DNA of 36,039 nucleotides. Origin: Enhygromyxa salina (GTDB lineage Bacteria; Myxococcota_A; Polyangia; Nannocystales; Nannocystaceae). Each line of letters starts with the position of its first letter. Positions within the stretch are counted from its first letter, which is position 1. The notes below the pieces were generated by a model. The model had not been told where the DNA came from. It ran no database searches and saw nothing but the letters and a program-made list of their open reading frames with translations. The stretch covers positions 1-36,039 of the forward strand of contig NZ_PVNK01000145.1 of NCBI RefSeq assembly GCF_002994615.1, given 5' to 3'. A program made the translations under genes and the position numbers. This document shows, in pieces, positions 1 through 8,997 of this stretch.

Positions 1-336
1 GTCATAGACAACTCGCCGTGCGTGGCAGAGTCGCAGACGGCCGCGGGGGTCATAGACAACTCGCCGTGCGTGGCAGAGTCGCAGACGCCCGCGGAGGTCA
101 TAGACAACTCGCCGTGCGTGGCAGAGTCGCAGACGCCCGCGGGGGTCATAGACAACTCGCCGTGCGTGGCAGAGTCGCAGACGCCCGCGGGGGTCATAGA
201 CAACTCGCCGTGCGTGGCAGAGTCGAAGACGGCCGCGGGGGTCCAAAGAAACCAGCCGTGCGTGGCAGAGTCGAAGACGACCGCGGGGGTCCAAAAAAGC
301 CAGCCGTGCGTGGCAGAGTCGAAGACGTCCGCGGAT
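1..336. repeat. 48-bp tandem repeat array, seven units
   Basis: Seven consecutive 48-bp units start at 1, 49, 97, 145, 193, 241 and 289. The first five begin GTCATAGACAACTCGCC; the last two begin GTCCAAA and carry more substitutions. All share the core GTGCGTGGCAGAGTCG followed by AGACG and a CCGCGG run. The array is cut by the left edge, so its true size is unknown. Because 48 is a multiple of three, two plus-strand frames stay open across it and would give 16-residue peptide repeats, but no ribosome-binding site or convincing start is visible. I treat it as non-coding. Confidence 0.9.
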
Positions 337-564
337 CCAAAGGAGCCCCCTTTTAGGGGGCCACGCAACCGAGGGCGAAGCACATACCAGCCCACCGAGG
401 GAGGGAGCGGAGCGACCGACCGACCGGCCGCTTGCGGCCGTGCGTGGCAGAGTCGCAGACGGCCGCGGGGGTCCAAAAAAGCCAGGGAGCGGAGCGACCG
501 ACCGACCGGCCGCGAAGCGGCCGTGCGTGGCAGAGTAGTTAACGGCCGCGGGGGTCTAAAGTAG
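337..564. repeat. Degenerate continuation of the 48-bp array with duplicated 29-bp block and hairpins
   Basis: After the regular units there is a small hairpin (GCCCCC, TTTTA, GGGGGC at 345-361). A 29-bp block GGGAGCGGAGCGACCGACC... occurs at 403-431 and again at 485-513. Each copy runs into a short hairpin, GGCCGC-TT-GCGGCC at 427-440 and GGCCGC-GAA-GCGGCC at 509-523, and then into a further copy of the GTGCGTGGCAGAGT core. The stop codon of the minus-strand lipoprotein gene (539-541) lies inside the last core copy, so the array forms the 3' flank of that gene. Confidence 0.75.
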
Positions 565-1831
565 CCTCAACCCAGCGTGAGTGATCGTAGTCTGGTGCGT
601 CGCTCAGCGGTCGAGGTGCGACGATCCGCGCGACGACGTGATCCTGAGGATCGTGCGGCTCGGGTGGGCGCTCGACGAGGTGGACGAGGGTGCTGCCCGA
701 GCATGGCGGCTCGTAGTCGCGGGTCGAGTAGCTCTGACGGATCAGCTCGCAGTCGATCTCGATCTCGTGGGGGACCTCGACCGCGAAGCCCGAGATGTCG
801 ACCTCGGCCTCCTTGACGAGCGCGAGCGCGAGCCCGGCGATCAGATCGCTGGCCTGCTGGAGGCGCTTGGGATCCCGGGGCAGGCCGGCGAGCTCGACGT
901 CGACGGAGCCGAAGCGCCGCATGCCGCGGGTGCTCAGGCGCAGGCGCTGATCATCCTCGGGATCGGGGAAGGGGACGATCGCGATCTGGTCGGCGACGTT
1001 GCCGGCGGCGGCCCGCAGCCGGCGCTGCTCGAAGGCGGCCAGGTTCGTGGTCTCGAGGGTGTCGGGGTCGTGGATCAGGGCCTCGTAGTGCTCGGCGGCG
1101 ACGCGGACGAGGGTCTGGAGCAGGCGCAGGCCGCGGACCGCAGATTGGTTGCGATAGTCGGCGCGCAGCAGCAGCGCCTGCGAGCGGCCGAGCAGCGAGG
1201 CGCGCTGCTCGTCGCTGAGCTCGCGGGTCAGAACCGGGTCGCGCAGGGCGGTCGAGGGGATCGTGGCGTTGTCGCCGATCCCGAGGTGGATGAGCTCGAT
1301 GTGCAGGCCGATCAGATCGAAGGTCCGCTGGCGCTCGGCCTTGTCCGCGATCGCCTCGCGTTCGTCGCGCTTGTCGCCCTCGTCGCGTTCGCCGCCCTCG
1401 TCGCCCTCGTCGAGGCTCGGCGGCTCGAGCTCACCGTTGAAGCCGAGATCCGTGGTGTGCGGCGAGGTTGCGATCAGCGTCAGGAGCAGGTCGAGCTCGC
1501 CCTCACCGCGGCGCTCGGGGTAGGCCTGCTCGACGAGGGCCTGGAGGTGCTCGCGGGTGGGCGCCTGGTCGAGCTTGGTGCCCGGGGGCAGCAGCAGCAG
1601 GTAGCCCATGCTCGTGCGGTCCGCGAACGGGATCACGTGCGCGGCCTCGCCGACCAGCGGATCCCCGGTCTCGGACTCGGACTCGGACTCGGACTCGGCC
1701 TCGGGGTCGCCTGGGCTCGCGGGCTGACTGGGCAGGTCGAGGGGCTTGGCCCGCTCGTCGGGCGCCGACGGTTGGCGCGAGCAGCCGAGCGCGGCGGCGC
1801 CGAGGGCCAGGCACAGGACGAGGCGCCTCAC
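539..1831 (-). CDS. Secreted lipoprotein of unknown function
   Basis: I do not recognise a family. The 430-residue product begins [18 protein letters not shown], a short lipoprotein signal peptide with lipobox A-L-G-C and Cys17 as the lipidation site, so it should be anchored in the cell envelope. A Pro/Ser-rich linker and a Ser-Glu repeat follow, encoded by a tandem TCGGAC hexanucleotide. A mostly alpha-helical, charged body comes next, with an acidic Asp/Glu/Gly segment near residue 150. I chose the GTG at 1831-1829 because it overlaps the TGA of the upstream dehydratase gene (GTGA), implying translational coupling, and because it places the signal peptide at the N-terminus. The same frame stays open far upstream, but that part is antisense shadow of the dehydratase. 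Confidence 0.8.
   Translation of the reverse strand: MRRLVLCLALGAAALGCSRQPSAPDERAKPLDLPSQPASPGDPEAESESESESETGDPLVGEAAHVIPFADRTSMGYLLLLPPGTKLDQAPTREHLQALVEQAYPERRGEGELDLLLTLIATSPHTTDLGFNGELEPPSLDEGDEGGERDEGDKRDEREAIADKAERQRTFDLIGLHIELIHLGIGDNATIPSTALRDPVLTRELSDEQRASLLGRSQALLLRADYRNQSAVRGLRLLQTLVRVAAEHYEALIHDPDTLETTNLAAFEQRRLRAAAGNVADQIAIVPFPDPEDDQRLRLSTRGMRRFGSVDVELAGLPRDPKRLQQASDLIAGLALALVKEAEVDISGFAVEVPHEIEIDCELIRQSYSTRDYEPPCSGSTLVHLVERPPEPHDPQDHVVARIVAPRPLSDAPDYDHSRWVEATLDPRGR
1671..1694. repeat. Hexanucleotide tandem repeat (TCGGAC)4 inside the lipoprotein gene
   Basis: Four perfect TCGGAC units, flanked by imperfect ones, encode the Ser-Glu run after the signal peptide on the minus strand. 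The unit is in frame, so slippage would change linker length without a frameshift. Confidence 0.85.
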
Positions 1832-2883
1832 GCTCGCCCTCCCCACGCGCCGATGAGCTCGGCGACGAGCGCCGGGTCGACGTTGCCGCCGGTCAGGATC
1901 ACGCCGATCCGGATCGGCCGCTCTTCGCCCTCGGGGAGCCCGAGCTGCGCGCGCAGGCGCGGGGCCTCGCGGAGGGCGGCGGCGACCCCGGCGGCGCCCG
2001 AGGGCTCGACCAGGGTCTTGGCCCGGACGAGGACCGAGACCAGCGCGCGCCCGAGCTCGTCGTCGTCGACGCGGAAGCTGCCGTGGACGTCGCGCCTGGC
2101 GATCTCGAAATTGAGCGCGCCGACGCGCACGGGCTTGAGGCCGTCGGCGAGGGTCGGGCCCGGCTCGACGGCGACCCGATCGCCGGCCTCGAGGCTCGCG
2201 GCGAGGGCGTCGCAGCCGCGGGGCTCGACCGAGTAGATCCGCGTGCTGGTGTCGCGCGCGGCGAGGCAGGCCCCGGCCAGCACGCCGCCGCCGCCGACCG
2301 GGACGAGGATCGCGTCGAGCTCGACGCCGAGCGCCGCCGCGGCGTCGAGCAGCTCGGCGGTGGCCGTGCCCTGACCGCAGACGATGTCGGGGTGGTCGAA
2401 GGGCTGGATGATCGCCGCCCCGGACTCGGCCGCGAGCTCGTAGGCGACCACCCGCCGCTCCTCGGAGGTGTAGCCGGCGATCACGACCTTCGCGCCGAGC
2501 TCGCGCACGACCTCGAGCTTGACCTTGGGCGCGTCGATCGGCATCGCGATCGTGGCCGGGACGCCGAAGGCCCGAGCCGCGAGGGCGACGGCCTGGGCGT
2601 GGTTGCCCGAGCTGAAGGTGACGACCCCTCGGGCCAGGGTCTTCGCATCGAGTCGTCCGACCGCGTGCATCGCTCCGCGGGCCTTGAACGCCCCGATCCG
2701 CTGCATGTTCTCTGCCTTCAAGAAGAGCTCGACCGGGCCGTCGGCGAGGGCGTCGAGCCGCGGGACCCGGAGCGTCGGCGTGTGCACGACGCGACCGGCG
2801 ATCCGCTCGGCCGCGGCGCGGACGTCGGGGGGCCCGAGGCGCTCGGCCCAGGCGGAGGCGTGGTCGGGGTGGTACTCGGTCAT
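1828..2883 (-). CDS. PLP-dependent threonine/serine dehydratase (fold type II)
   Basis: The 351-residue product looks like a catabolic threonine dehydratase or serine racemase family enzyme, which deaminates L-threonine or L-serine to the 2-oxo acid using pyridoxal phosphate in the cytoplasm. The Schiff-base lysine lies in GAFKARG (Lys67). The substrate-binding SSGNH loop is at 91-95 and the phosphate-binding tetraglycine loop at 197-200 (VPVGGGG). The C-terminal ILTGGNVDP is typical of the family. No ACT regulatory domain follows, which fits a catabolic rather than a biosynthetic IlvA-type enzyme. I start at ATG 2883 (MTEYHPD) rather than 14 codons upstream, because the upstream residues look like leader sequence. 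The TGA overlaps the GTG of the lipoprotein gene. Confidence 0.88.
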   Translation of the reverse strand: MTEYHPDHASAWAERLGPPDVRAAAERIAGRVVHTPTLRVPRLDALADGPVELFLKAENMQRIGAFKARGAMHAVGRLDAKTLARGVVTFSSGNHAQAVALAARAFGVPATIAMPIDAPKVKLEVVRELGAKVVIAGYTSEERRVVAYELAAESGAAIIQPFDHPDIVCGQGTATAELLDAAAALGVELDAILVPVGGGGVLAGACLAARDTSTRIYSVEPRGCDALAASLEAGDRVAVEPGPTLADGLKPVRVGALNFEIARRDVHGSFRVDDDELGRALVSVLVRAKTLVEPSGAAGVAAALREAPRLRAQLGLPEGEERPIRIGVILTGGNVDPALVAELIGAWGGRA

Positions 2884-2960
2884 GCGCAAGCCCAGTGTAA
2901 GGGCAATTCTCCCCGCTCGGCGCACCGGCGCGGCGAAGCCGGTACACTCCGCGCCGGAGC
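2884..2960. promoter_or_regulatory. Divergent intergenic region with nested inverted repeats
   Basis: This 77-bp gap separates two divergent starts, so it should hold both promoters. It contains ACCGGC (2924-2929) with GCCGGT (2938-2943), and AGTGTA (2894-2899) with TACACT (2943-2948). These could be operator half-sites. No clear -35/-10 pair is visible. Confidence 0.4.
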
Positions 2961-5108
2961 ATGCGCGCGCGCCTGTCCAAACTCCTGGCGGTCAGCCCCA
3001 CGGTCTGGGCGCTGCTGCTCGGCGTGGTCGTGATCGTGATCTACGCGGCGTCGATCGGCGCCTGCGGGCCCTGGGATCCGTGGGAGACCCACTACGGCGA
3101 GGTCGCGCGCAACATCGTCGAGCGCAAGGACCCCATGGATCTGTGGTGGCGCCCGGGCTACGGGCCGCAGGGCAAGCGCGAGGGCGTGTTCGCCTCGAAG
3201 CACGCGCTGCCCTTTTGGTGCATGGCGCTGAGCTTCAAGCTGTTCGGCGTCGGGACCGGGCCGGTCGACGAGATGGTCCGCTCGCCGATCCCCGAGATCG
3301 CCCTGCGCCTGCCGAGCATGCTCGTCGGGCTGGGCACGGTCGCGCTCGTCGGTTGGTGCGTCGCGCGCCTGGTTCACTGGCGGGCCGGGCTGCTGACCGC
3401 GGCGGTGCTCGCGACCATGCCGCAGTACGCGATCCTCACCCGCCAGGCCGTGACCGACATGTTCTTTGTCGGGCCCGTGTGTCTGGCGATGGTCGGCTGG
3501 GCGATGGCCTGGCTGCAGCCCGAGCGCGAGCTCCGGACGATCGGTCGCGGTCGCGCGCGCGGGCTGCTGGAGATCCCCTGGGACCGGGCCTGGCTCGGCT
3601 TCCTGATCGTGTTCCTCGTTGGCGCGATCGTCCCGCTCGCGGTCCTCCACCACCACGTCCTCGACCCCGACACGATCGCCCGCGTGGCCCGGTGGAAGCG
3701 CAAGACGACCGCGACCGTCGACGACCTCCACACGATCGCGCGTCAGCTGACGGTCTACTGGGTCGTGGTCGTGGCCGTGGTCCTGCGCAGCCTGAGGTGG
3801 CGGCGGCGCAGCCAGGCCTGGATGGGCGTGGTCTACGTCGCTGGCGGGCTGTCGCTGATGGGCAAGGGCATGATCGGGCCGGGGATCATCGGGCTGCTGA
3901 TCCTCGTCGACATGGTCGTCAACGGGCGCCTTCACTTGCTGTGGCAGCGCCGCTGCGAGCTCGCCGTCGGCATCTTGTTGTTCGTGGTCACCTGCTTTCC
4001 GTGGCACCACGCGATGGCGATCTTCCGCGGTGAGCGCTGGGTCAACGAGCTGATCGTCGTCAACAACCTGGCCCGCTTCGCGTCCGGCGAGCAAGAGCAG
4101 GCGGTCGGCGGGTTCGCGTTCTACCTGCGCACGCTCGGGCTCGCGGCGCTGCCGTGGTCGGCCGTGGTCCCGCCCGCGCTGTGGGCCGCCGTGCTCGCCT
4201 ATCGTCACCAGCGCGGCGGGGACCCGGCGCAATTGCTGGGCGAGGCCGCAGACACGGACGCCGAGCGCGGCCGCTCGCTCCACCGCCTCGCGCTGCTGTG
4301 GTTCGTGGTCAGCTTCGGGCTGATCACCTACAGCGTGACCAAGTACTACCACTACCTCGCGCCCTGCCTGCCGCCGCTGGCGATCCTGGTCGGCGTGTGG
4401 CTGCACGGGCTGATGCCGACGCCGGTCCGCGAGCGCGCGCACGAGCGCGATCAAAGCGGCCGCGAGCCCCGCGCTCCGCTCGGCGACCAGCTCCCGATCC
4501 CGGCCACGCTCGCGTGCGCGCTGACGGGCTGCGCGGTGCTCTACATGGTCGTGCGCGCGACCCTCGACGAGCCGGCCTGGATCGCCCACCTGACCACCTA
4601 CCTCTACACGGGCATGTGGCGTCAGGGCGCGGCGCCGGTCGATCGTCTGGTCTGGTGCGTCGTGCCCTTCGGCTTCGGCCTGCTGCTGTGGGTCGCGCGC
4701 AAGGGCCGGCTCGCGGTCGCGGGCATGGTCTTGTCGGGGCTGCTGACGACGACCTGGGTGATCGACGACTACCTCCCGGCGACGAGCGAGAACTGGTCGC
4801 AGCGCAGCGCCTTTCGCTACGCCTACGATCACGCCGGGAAGAACGACCGCCTCTTGAGCTGGTGGTTTTACTACCGGGGCGAGACCTACTTCGCCAAGCG
4901 CCGGATCTGGGTCTCGATGGAGCCCGACCGGGTCAAGCTGCGCGAGTACATCGACAAATTCCGCGGCAAGGGCACGACCTTCTGGGTCATGACCACCGCG
5001 CGCCACGCCGAGCGGGCCCGCTCGCACTTCCCGCCCGACCTCCGCGACGAGATCGACATCGTGTATCAGAACTTTCACTACGCCCTCATCAAGGTCGAGA
5101 TCCCATGA
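2961..5108 (+). CDS. GT-C family glycosyltransferase, ArnT/PMT-like membrane protein
   Basis: This 715-residue polytopic protein resembles the ArnT/PMT type of glycosyltransferases, which move a sugar from a polyprenyl-phosphate donor to lipid or protein on the outer face of the inner membrane. The first membrane helix (about residues 12-32) is followed by a loop with [13 protein letters not shown] (Asp39, Glu42), matching the acidic catalytic motif of the first periplasmic loop in this class. Later motifs include RQAVTDMFF and [15 protein letters not shown]. About ten hydrophobic segments can be counted, then a soluble tail from about residue 600. The donor and acceptor cannot be told from sequence. 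The stop overlaps the start of the next gene (ATGA), so the two are probably one operon. Confidence 0.82.
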   Translation: MRARLSKLLAVSPTVWALLLGVVVIVIYAASIGACGPWDPWETHYGEVARNIVERKDPMDLWWRPGYGPQGKREGVFASKHALPFWCMALSFKLFGVGTGPVDEMVRSPIPEIALRLPSMLVGLGTVALVGWCVARLVHWRAGLLTAAVLATMPQYAILTRQAVTDMFFVGPVCLAMVGWAMAWLQPERELRTIGRGRARGLLEIPWDRAWLGFLIVFLVGAIVPLAVLHHHVLDPDTIARVARWKRKTTATVDDLHTIARQLTVYWVVVVAVVLRSLRWRRRSQAWMGVVYVAGGLSLMGKGMIGPGIIGLLILVDMVVNGRLHLLWQRRCELAVGILLFVVTCFPWHHAMAIFRGERWVNELIVVNNLARFASGEQEQAVGGFAFYLRTLGLAALPWSAVVPPALWAAVLAYRHQRGGDPAQLLGEAADTDAERGRSLHRLALLWFVVSFGLITYSVTKYYHYLAPCLPPLAILVGVWLHGLMPTPVRERAHERDQSGREPRAPLGDQLPIPATLACALTGCAVLYMVVRATLDEPAWIAHLTTYLYTGMWRQGAAPVDRLVWCVVPFGFGLLLWVARKGRLAVAGMVLSGLLTTTWVIDDYLPATSENWSQRSAFRYAYDHAGKNDRLLSWWFYYRGETYFAKRRIWVSMEPDRVKLREYIDKFRGKGTTFWVMTTARHAERARSHFPPDLRDEIDIVYQNFHYALIKVEIP

Positions 5109-6202
5109 GCGCGCCGGGTCCCGGTCAGCGCGTCGTCGTGCGCGAGTTCGGCGAGACGCCCCTCGACGCGCTCGCGGCCCACGTCGGGCTGGTCGCCCAG
5201 GCCTACCCCGAGGTCGATGGGCTCGGGCCCCGCGACGTGATCGTCGAGGTCCGCAGCGCCGCGGTCGGCTGGGTCGATCTGCTCATGACCAGCGGGCAGT
5301 ACCAGCACATGCCCGCGCCGCCCTACTGTCCGGGGCTCGAGTACGCCGGGGTCGTCGCGTGGACCGGGGCCGAGGTCGAGGGCCTGCGCGTCGGTGACTC
5401 GGTCCTGTCCGACGGCCTGCGCACCGGTCCGCGCTCGCTCGGGCCCTACCAGCAGTGGGGGGGCTTCGCGAGCTACGCCGTGGCCCCGGCCGAGGGCCTG
5501 CTGCCGCTGCCCGCCGGGCTGTCCTTCGATCAGGGCTGCAACCTGCTCGGCAATTACGAGACCGCCTACCACTGCCTGATCCACCGCGGCCGGCTGGCCG
5601 CGGGCGAGGTCGTGCTGATCAACGGCGCGACCGGCTCGACCGGGCTCGCGGCCGTCGACCTGGCCAAGCGCGTGGGCGCGACGGTGATCGCGACCGGGCG
5701 CAGCGCGGCCAAGCTCGAGCAGGTCGCCGCGCGCGGGGCCGACCACGTCGTTGTGATCGGCGCCGACCTTGGCTTTCGTGACGAGGTCAAGGCGCTGACC
5801 GGCGGCCGCGGGGTCGACGTGGTCTACGATCCCGTCGGCGGCAAGGTCTCGCTCGAGAGCCTGCGCTGCGTGACCTTTGGCGCGCGCTTTTTGGTCGTCG
5901 GCTGGGCCTCGACGCCCTTCGTGGCGCGGGGCAAGGGCCAGCGCGGGGCGCCCAACGCCAACGTGCTGCCGACGAACCTGATCATGATGAAGAGCCTCGA
6001 TGTGCTCGGGTGTCCGGCGGCGATCTCGGCCCACCGCGATCCCAGCTTGCGCGAGGCGAGGCTGCGGGACCTGCTCGCGTGGGTCGCCGCGGGCGAGATC
6101 TCGCCCCACGTCGACGCTCGCTACCCGCTCGCCGAGGTCCACGAGGCCATGCGCGCCAAGTGGGACAGCCGCTTCGTCGGCGGCGTCGTGGTCAATCCCT
6201 AG
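5105..6202 (+). CDS. NADPH:quinone reductase-like MDR oxidoreductase
   Basis: The 365-residue product belongs to the zinc-independent quinone oxidoreductase branch of the medium-chain dehydrogenase/reductase superfamily. The N-terminal GroES-like half contains PPYCPGLEYAGVV and VGDSV. The Rossmann half has the nucleotide-binding motif NGATGSTG at 173-180, followed by GATVIATGRS. Family members reduce quinones or activated alkenes with NADPH in the cytoplasm, but the substrate here is unknown. The ATG at 5105 overlaps the TGA of the glycosyltransferase gene, which fixes the start and implies coupled translation. Confidence 0.88.
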   Translation: MSAPGPGQRVVVREFGETPLDALAAHVGLVAQAYPEVDGLGPRDVIVEVRSAAVGWVDLLMTSGQYQHMPAPPYCPGLEYAGVVAWTGAEVEGLRVGDSVLSDGLRTGPRSLGPYQQWGGFASYAVAPAEGLLPLPAGLSFDQGCNLLGNYETAYHCLIHRGRLAAGEVVLINGATGSTGLAAVDLAKRVGATVIATGRSAAKLEQVAARGADHVVVIGADLGFRDEVKALTGGRGVDVVYDPVGGKVSLESLRCVTFGARFLVVGWASTPFVARGKGQRGAPNANVLPTNLIMMKSLDVLGCPAAISAHRDPSLREARLRDLLAWVAAGEISPHVDARYPLAEVHEAMRAKWDSRFVGGVVVNP

Positions 6203-6224
6203 ACATCCGGGGGCGAGCGCGCCG

Positions 6225-6257
6225 CCGCGACCCGCTCGGTCGGGATCGTCGGGTCGC
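6225..6257 (+). terminator. Possible terminator hairpin after the quinone reductase gene
   Basis: CGCGACCCG (6225-6233) pairs perfectly with CGGGTCGCG (6249-6257) around a 15-nt loop, 22 nt after the stop codon. There is no T-tract, so it may instead act as an mRNA-stabilising hairpin. Confidence 0.4.
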
Positions 6258-6323
6258 GTCGCGCAGGTCGCATGGCCCACATCTTGCTGCACCTGCGGGG
6301 CGAGCCGAGCAGGAATCACCCCG

Positions 6324-6437
6324 ATGCAGATCTACGAACGACTCGCGCAGGATCACGACCGCCAGCGAGAACTGGCCGGGCAGGAGGCGACCCGGCTCGG
6401 AGCCAGGTTCGAACAGCGCAAGGGTGCCGAAGAGTGA
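6324..6437 (+). CDS. Very short hemerythrin-like fragment (37 aa)
   Basis: The reading frame begins MQIYERLAQDHDRQREL and ends with GAEE. The beginning matches the N-terminal helix typical of hemerythrin HHE-domain proteins, including the first Asp-His pair. The end resembles the AEE of a later helix, as if the middle of the domain had been deleted. An AGGA ribosome-binding site lies at 6311-6314, nine bases before the ATG. The TGA (6435-6437) overlaps the GTG start of the DUF421 gene (GTGA), so translation of this frame may feed the next gene. It cannot form a di-iron four-helix bundle. It is either a remnant used as a leader peptide or a small protein of unknown role. Confidence 0.5.
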   Translation: MQIYERLAQDHDRQRELAGQEATRLGARFEQRKGAEE

Positions 6438-6985
6438 GCGCGCTCCAAACCCAGCCCGTCGTGTTCGACAGCTTCGCGAGTCTGGGGCGGGTCGCGGCGA
6501 GCACCATCGCCGTCTACGTGATGGTGATGGTGTTCATCCGGATCAGCGGCAAGCGCAGCACCTCGAAGATGAACAACTTCGACTGGATCGTCACGGTCGC
6601 GGTCGGCAGCATCACCGCCTCCACCATCGTCTTGCGGGACGTGGTCTTCCTCGACGGAGCGGTCGCGATCGGCCTGCTGATCGCGATCCAGTTTCTGGTC
6701 ACCTGGGGCTCGGTGCGCAGCCGCGCGATCGAAAGGATCGTCAAGATGTCCCCCACCTTGCTCGCGCACAACGGAGAGCTGTGCGAGGACGCCATGCGGA
6801 CCCAGCGTGTCACCCGGCGCGAGATCGACGCGGCGGTCCGCGGAGCCGGACTCCCGTGCCTGGAGGCGGTGGCCGCGGTCATTTTGGAGAACGACGCGGG
6901 GATCAGCGTCATCCCGTCGAGCGCGCTGAAGGATGGGCAGGAGCTCGCGGTGCTGCGCAATGTTCAGGGGGATCTTCCACCCTGA
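6434..6985 (+). CDS. DUF421/YetF-like membrane protein
   Basis: The 183-residue product has three hydrophobic segments (about residues 13-30, 42-58 and 63-82), then a cytoplasmic domain. The motif RISGKRSTSKMNNFDWIVT followed by VGSITAS is the hallmark of the DUF421 (YetF/YdfR) family, whose function is not well established. The soluble part has the usual features, including LLAHNGE and an acidic TRREID segment. I chose GTG 6434 because it overlaps the stop of the preceding small frame and leaves a normal family N-terminus. An ATG 54 codons upstream would add a low-quality Arg-rich extension. The gene ends 9 bp from the convergent DUF6544-like gene. Confidence 0.82.
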   Translation: MSALQTQPVVFDSFASLGRVAASTIAVYVMVMVFIRISGKRSTSKMNNFDWIVTVAVGSITASTIVLRDVVFLDGAVAIGLLIAIQFLVTWGSVRSRAIERIVKMSPTLLAHNGELCEDAMRTQRVTRREIDAAVRGAGLPCLEAVAAVILENDAGISVIPSSALKDGQELAVLRNVQGDLPP

Positions 6986-6994
6986 GGCGCGGCT

Positions 6995-7675
6995 TTAACT
7001 CTCGCACTTCAACGAAGTGATCTCGCCGCGCCAATACTCGAATCGACCCTCGGGCAGGAGCCACGAGACCTCGCCTCGGCATGGAACGCGCAACCCGCCG
7101 AGATCGGCGTAGTCGCTGAAGCGCCCCTCCCACGGAGCGGGGCCGGCGTCGCCCATCGAGCGCGTCTCCGAGTAGGTCCGCACGATGTCGCCCGCCTCGT
7201 CGAGGTGCGCGTCGACATAGGTGCGCGGATCGCCTGTCCAGACGCGGACGCTGCCCTCGGGGCCTTCGGCGAAGCGCAGCTCGGGGTTCGTCAGCAGCGC
7301 GGCCGGGTTCCAGGGCAGCTCGGCGAGGTAGCGCATCGCCTCTCCGCGATCGAGCTCGGGGCCGTCGTCGTGCGCGACCGGGAGCCGGCCCCAGAGCTTC
7401 ACGTCGAGTCGCCCGTGTCCTCCCTCGAACGCGTCGTCGATGACCATCGTGACGAAGGGCGCCATCTTCACTCGCGCGTGCCAGCAAAACGCGACCTCGC
7501 GGGCGCTCGTCCACTGCTCGGCCGTGAACGGCCGCCAGCTCGCGTTGGGCTGGAGACGCATCGTCCCCTCTTGCTCGAGCACCACTCGCGCGTAGTCGCG
7601 GCGCAAAATGTTGCGCTCGGCGAAGCTCCGGAGCGCGTCGGGGAGTTGGGTCTGCGGGGTCGGGGTCTCGGTCAT
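6995..7675 (-). CDS. DUF6544-like conserved protein
   Basis: This 226-residue soluble protein has no signal peptide. The block KLWGRLPVAHDDGPELDRGE followed by MRYLAELPWNPAALL recalls the DUF6544/DUF6920 family, which commonly has a PE-DRGE-RYLAELPW core and no known reaction. The family assignment is by eye. The N-terminal part (WRPFTAEQW, then FCWHARVKMAPF) fits the same family. The start is the ATG at 7675. The extension of this frame upstream into the acyltransferase region is not supported. It lies downstream of the dinB-modBC-acyltransferase run but is separated by 157 bp holding an interspersed repeat, so it may have its own promoter. Confidence 0.7.
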   Translation of the reverse strand: MTETPTPQTQLPDALRSFAERNILRRDYARVVLEQEGTMRLQPNASWRPFTAEQWTSAREVAFCWHARVKMAPFVTMVIDDAFEGGHGRLDVKLWGRLPVAHDDGPELDRGEAMRYLAELPWNPAALLTNPELRFAEGPEGSVRVWTGDPRTYVDAHLDEAGDIVRTYSETRSMGDAGPAPWEGRFSDYADLGGLRVPCRGEVSWLLPEGRFEYWRGEITSLKCES

Positions 7676-7792
7676 GGCAAAGTGGGGGGAGGTCGCCGTC
7701 GCTTTGAGCGGGAAGGCCTGAATAACGCGCTGCGCGCTTGATTTGGGTCTAGTCTTCAAGGGGTCTTGCAAAAAGGCCCCTCGCTGCGCGGC

Positions 7793-7827
7793 AAAGCTCC
7801 CTCCGCTCCCCCAAACGCTCGCCTCTC
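7793..7827 (-). repeat. Copy of a 35-bp interspersed repeat
   Basis: Read on the minus strand this is GAGAGGCGAGCGTTTGGGGG followed by AGCGGAGGGAGCTTT. A close copy lies on the plus strand at 19505-19539. Both are followed, after a variable spacer, by CCTTGAAGA. It sits between the acyltransferase stop and the DUF6544-like gene. Confidence 0.7.
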
Positions 7828-7832
7828 GGCTG

Positions 7833-8978
7833 CTAGGGCGCGAGCTTGCGCAGGAGCCACTCGGCGCCGTAGCGGTAGCCGACTCGCTGCCACAGCCACG
7901 AGGCCAAGGTCGCGAACGCGACGAAGGACAGCAGCACGGCCATCGCCGTGTTGGCGTCGAGGGCCTGCCAGACGCCGATCGGCCGGGTGGCCTCGCGAAA
8001 CAGCCACACATGCAAGATCAGCAGCGTCAGCGAGGCCCGGCCGAGGGTCACGAGGGGGTTGCTCGCGCGCAGCGGCCAGCGCCGCTCCCAGGCCATGACC
8101 GCCCAAATGCCGAGCAGCACGGCGGCGAGCAGCAGCGCGACCAGGGTCGGCGAGGCCGGGAAGAAGGGGATCGTCAGGGTCGTCGTGCGCCACAGCGCGG
8201 TCCCGGCGGCCGGGGAGGCGAGCGCGCGCACGGCCAGCCCGACCGCCCCGACGGTCGCGGCGCCACCGGCCAGCGCGCCGATGCGTCCGAGCTTGCCCTC
8301 GCCGACAAAGCGGCCGCAGGCGAGGCCGGCCAGGTAGAACGAGAACCACGGGAAGATCGGGAATTGGCCCTCGGCCACGGCGATGCGCAGGCCGGTCCAG
8401 TCGACCGGGGACCTCGGGTCGCGGCCGCGCATGTACTCGTTGTGCAGCTGCAAGGGCACGTCGAGGCTGGCCTGAATCCAGCCCGTGGACGCGAGCACGG
8501 CGAGGGCGAGGCCGAGCAGGGCCGAGGTCGGCAGCCGGCGCAGGGCGGGCGTCAGCAGCATGCCGAAGCCCATCAGGTGGAGCACGAACCACGTGTGCCA
8601 CGAGAACCAGCTCGGGGTCAGCCAGCTCAGCAGGTAGCCGAAGCCCATGACCGCGACGCCGCGCAGGGCGAGGGTCCGGTCGGGGTTCTTGCCCGCCTCG
8701 GCCCGCTTGGTCGCGAGCAGGCTCGAGCCGATGCCCGCGAGGGTGACGAAGGCCGGGGCCGCGCCGCCGCCGAGGGCGTTGAACACGAGCAGCCCGAGGT
8801 GGTCCTCGACCATGGTCTCGCCGGGCGAGAGCCCGCGCCACAGCCACACGCCGAGGTGCTGCTCGATCATCAAGAACACGGCGATGCCCCGGAGCACGTC
8901 GAGGCCGAGGAGGCGCTTGCCCTTGCTGCCGTGGCTGGCGGGGGCGGGGGGCTGGTCGTGGGCTTGGACGTCGCGCAT
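7833..8978 (-). CDS. DUF1624/HGSNAT-type membrane acyltransferase
   Basis: This 381-residue protein has about ten hydrophobic segments. The motif LDVLRGIAVFLMIEQHLG at the start of the first helix and FPWFSFYLAGLACGRF mid-protein are characteristic of the DUF1624/DUF418-like group related to heparan-alpha-glucosaminide N-acetyltransferase, which moves acyl groups across or onto envelope glycans. The His in IEQH is a plausible catalytic residue. The acceptor is unknown. The start at 8978 is 19 bp after the modC stop, so it may be co-transcribed with modBC. Its TAG stop lies in a CTAG-type half palindrome (7828-7836). Confidence 0.75.
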   Translation of the reverse strand: MRDVQAHDQPPAPASHGSKGKRLLGLDVLRGIAVFLMIEQHLGVWLWRGLSPGETMVEDHLGLLVFNALGGGAAPAFVTLAGIGSSLLATKRAEAGKNPDRTLALRGVAVMGFGYLLSWLTPSWFSWHTWFVLHLMGFGMLLTPALRRLPTSALLGLALAVLASTGWIQASLDVPLQLHNEYMRGRDPRSPVDWTGLRIAVAEGQFPIFPWFSFYLAGLACGRFVGEGKLGRIGALAGGAATVGAVGLAVRALASPAAGTALWRTTTLTIPFFPASPTLVALLLAAVLLGIWAVMAWERRWPLRASNPLVTLGRASLTLLILHVWLFREATRPIGVWQALDANTAMAVLLSFVAFATLASWLWQRVGYRYGAEWLLRKLAP

Positions 8979-8997
8979 GGGCTCGGTGGGGGCGGAC

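Noticed and set aside
1..336. CRISPR array
   Set aside because: The units are contiguous 48-bp tandem repeats with no unique spacers between them.
22..564. Open frame across the 48-bp repeats encoding a 16-residue repeat
   Set aside because: No ribosome-binding site, a second frame is equally open, and the openness follows from the repeat length being a multiple of three.
6272..6433. N-terminal extension of the DUF421 protein from ATG 6272
   Set aside because: The extension is Arg/Pro-rich and unlike the family; the GTG at 6434 overlaps the preceding stop and gives a normal N-terminus.
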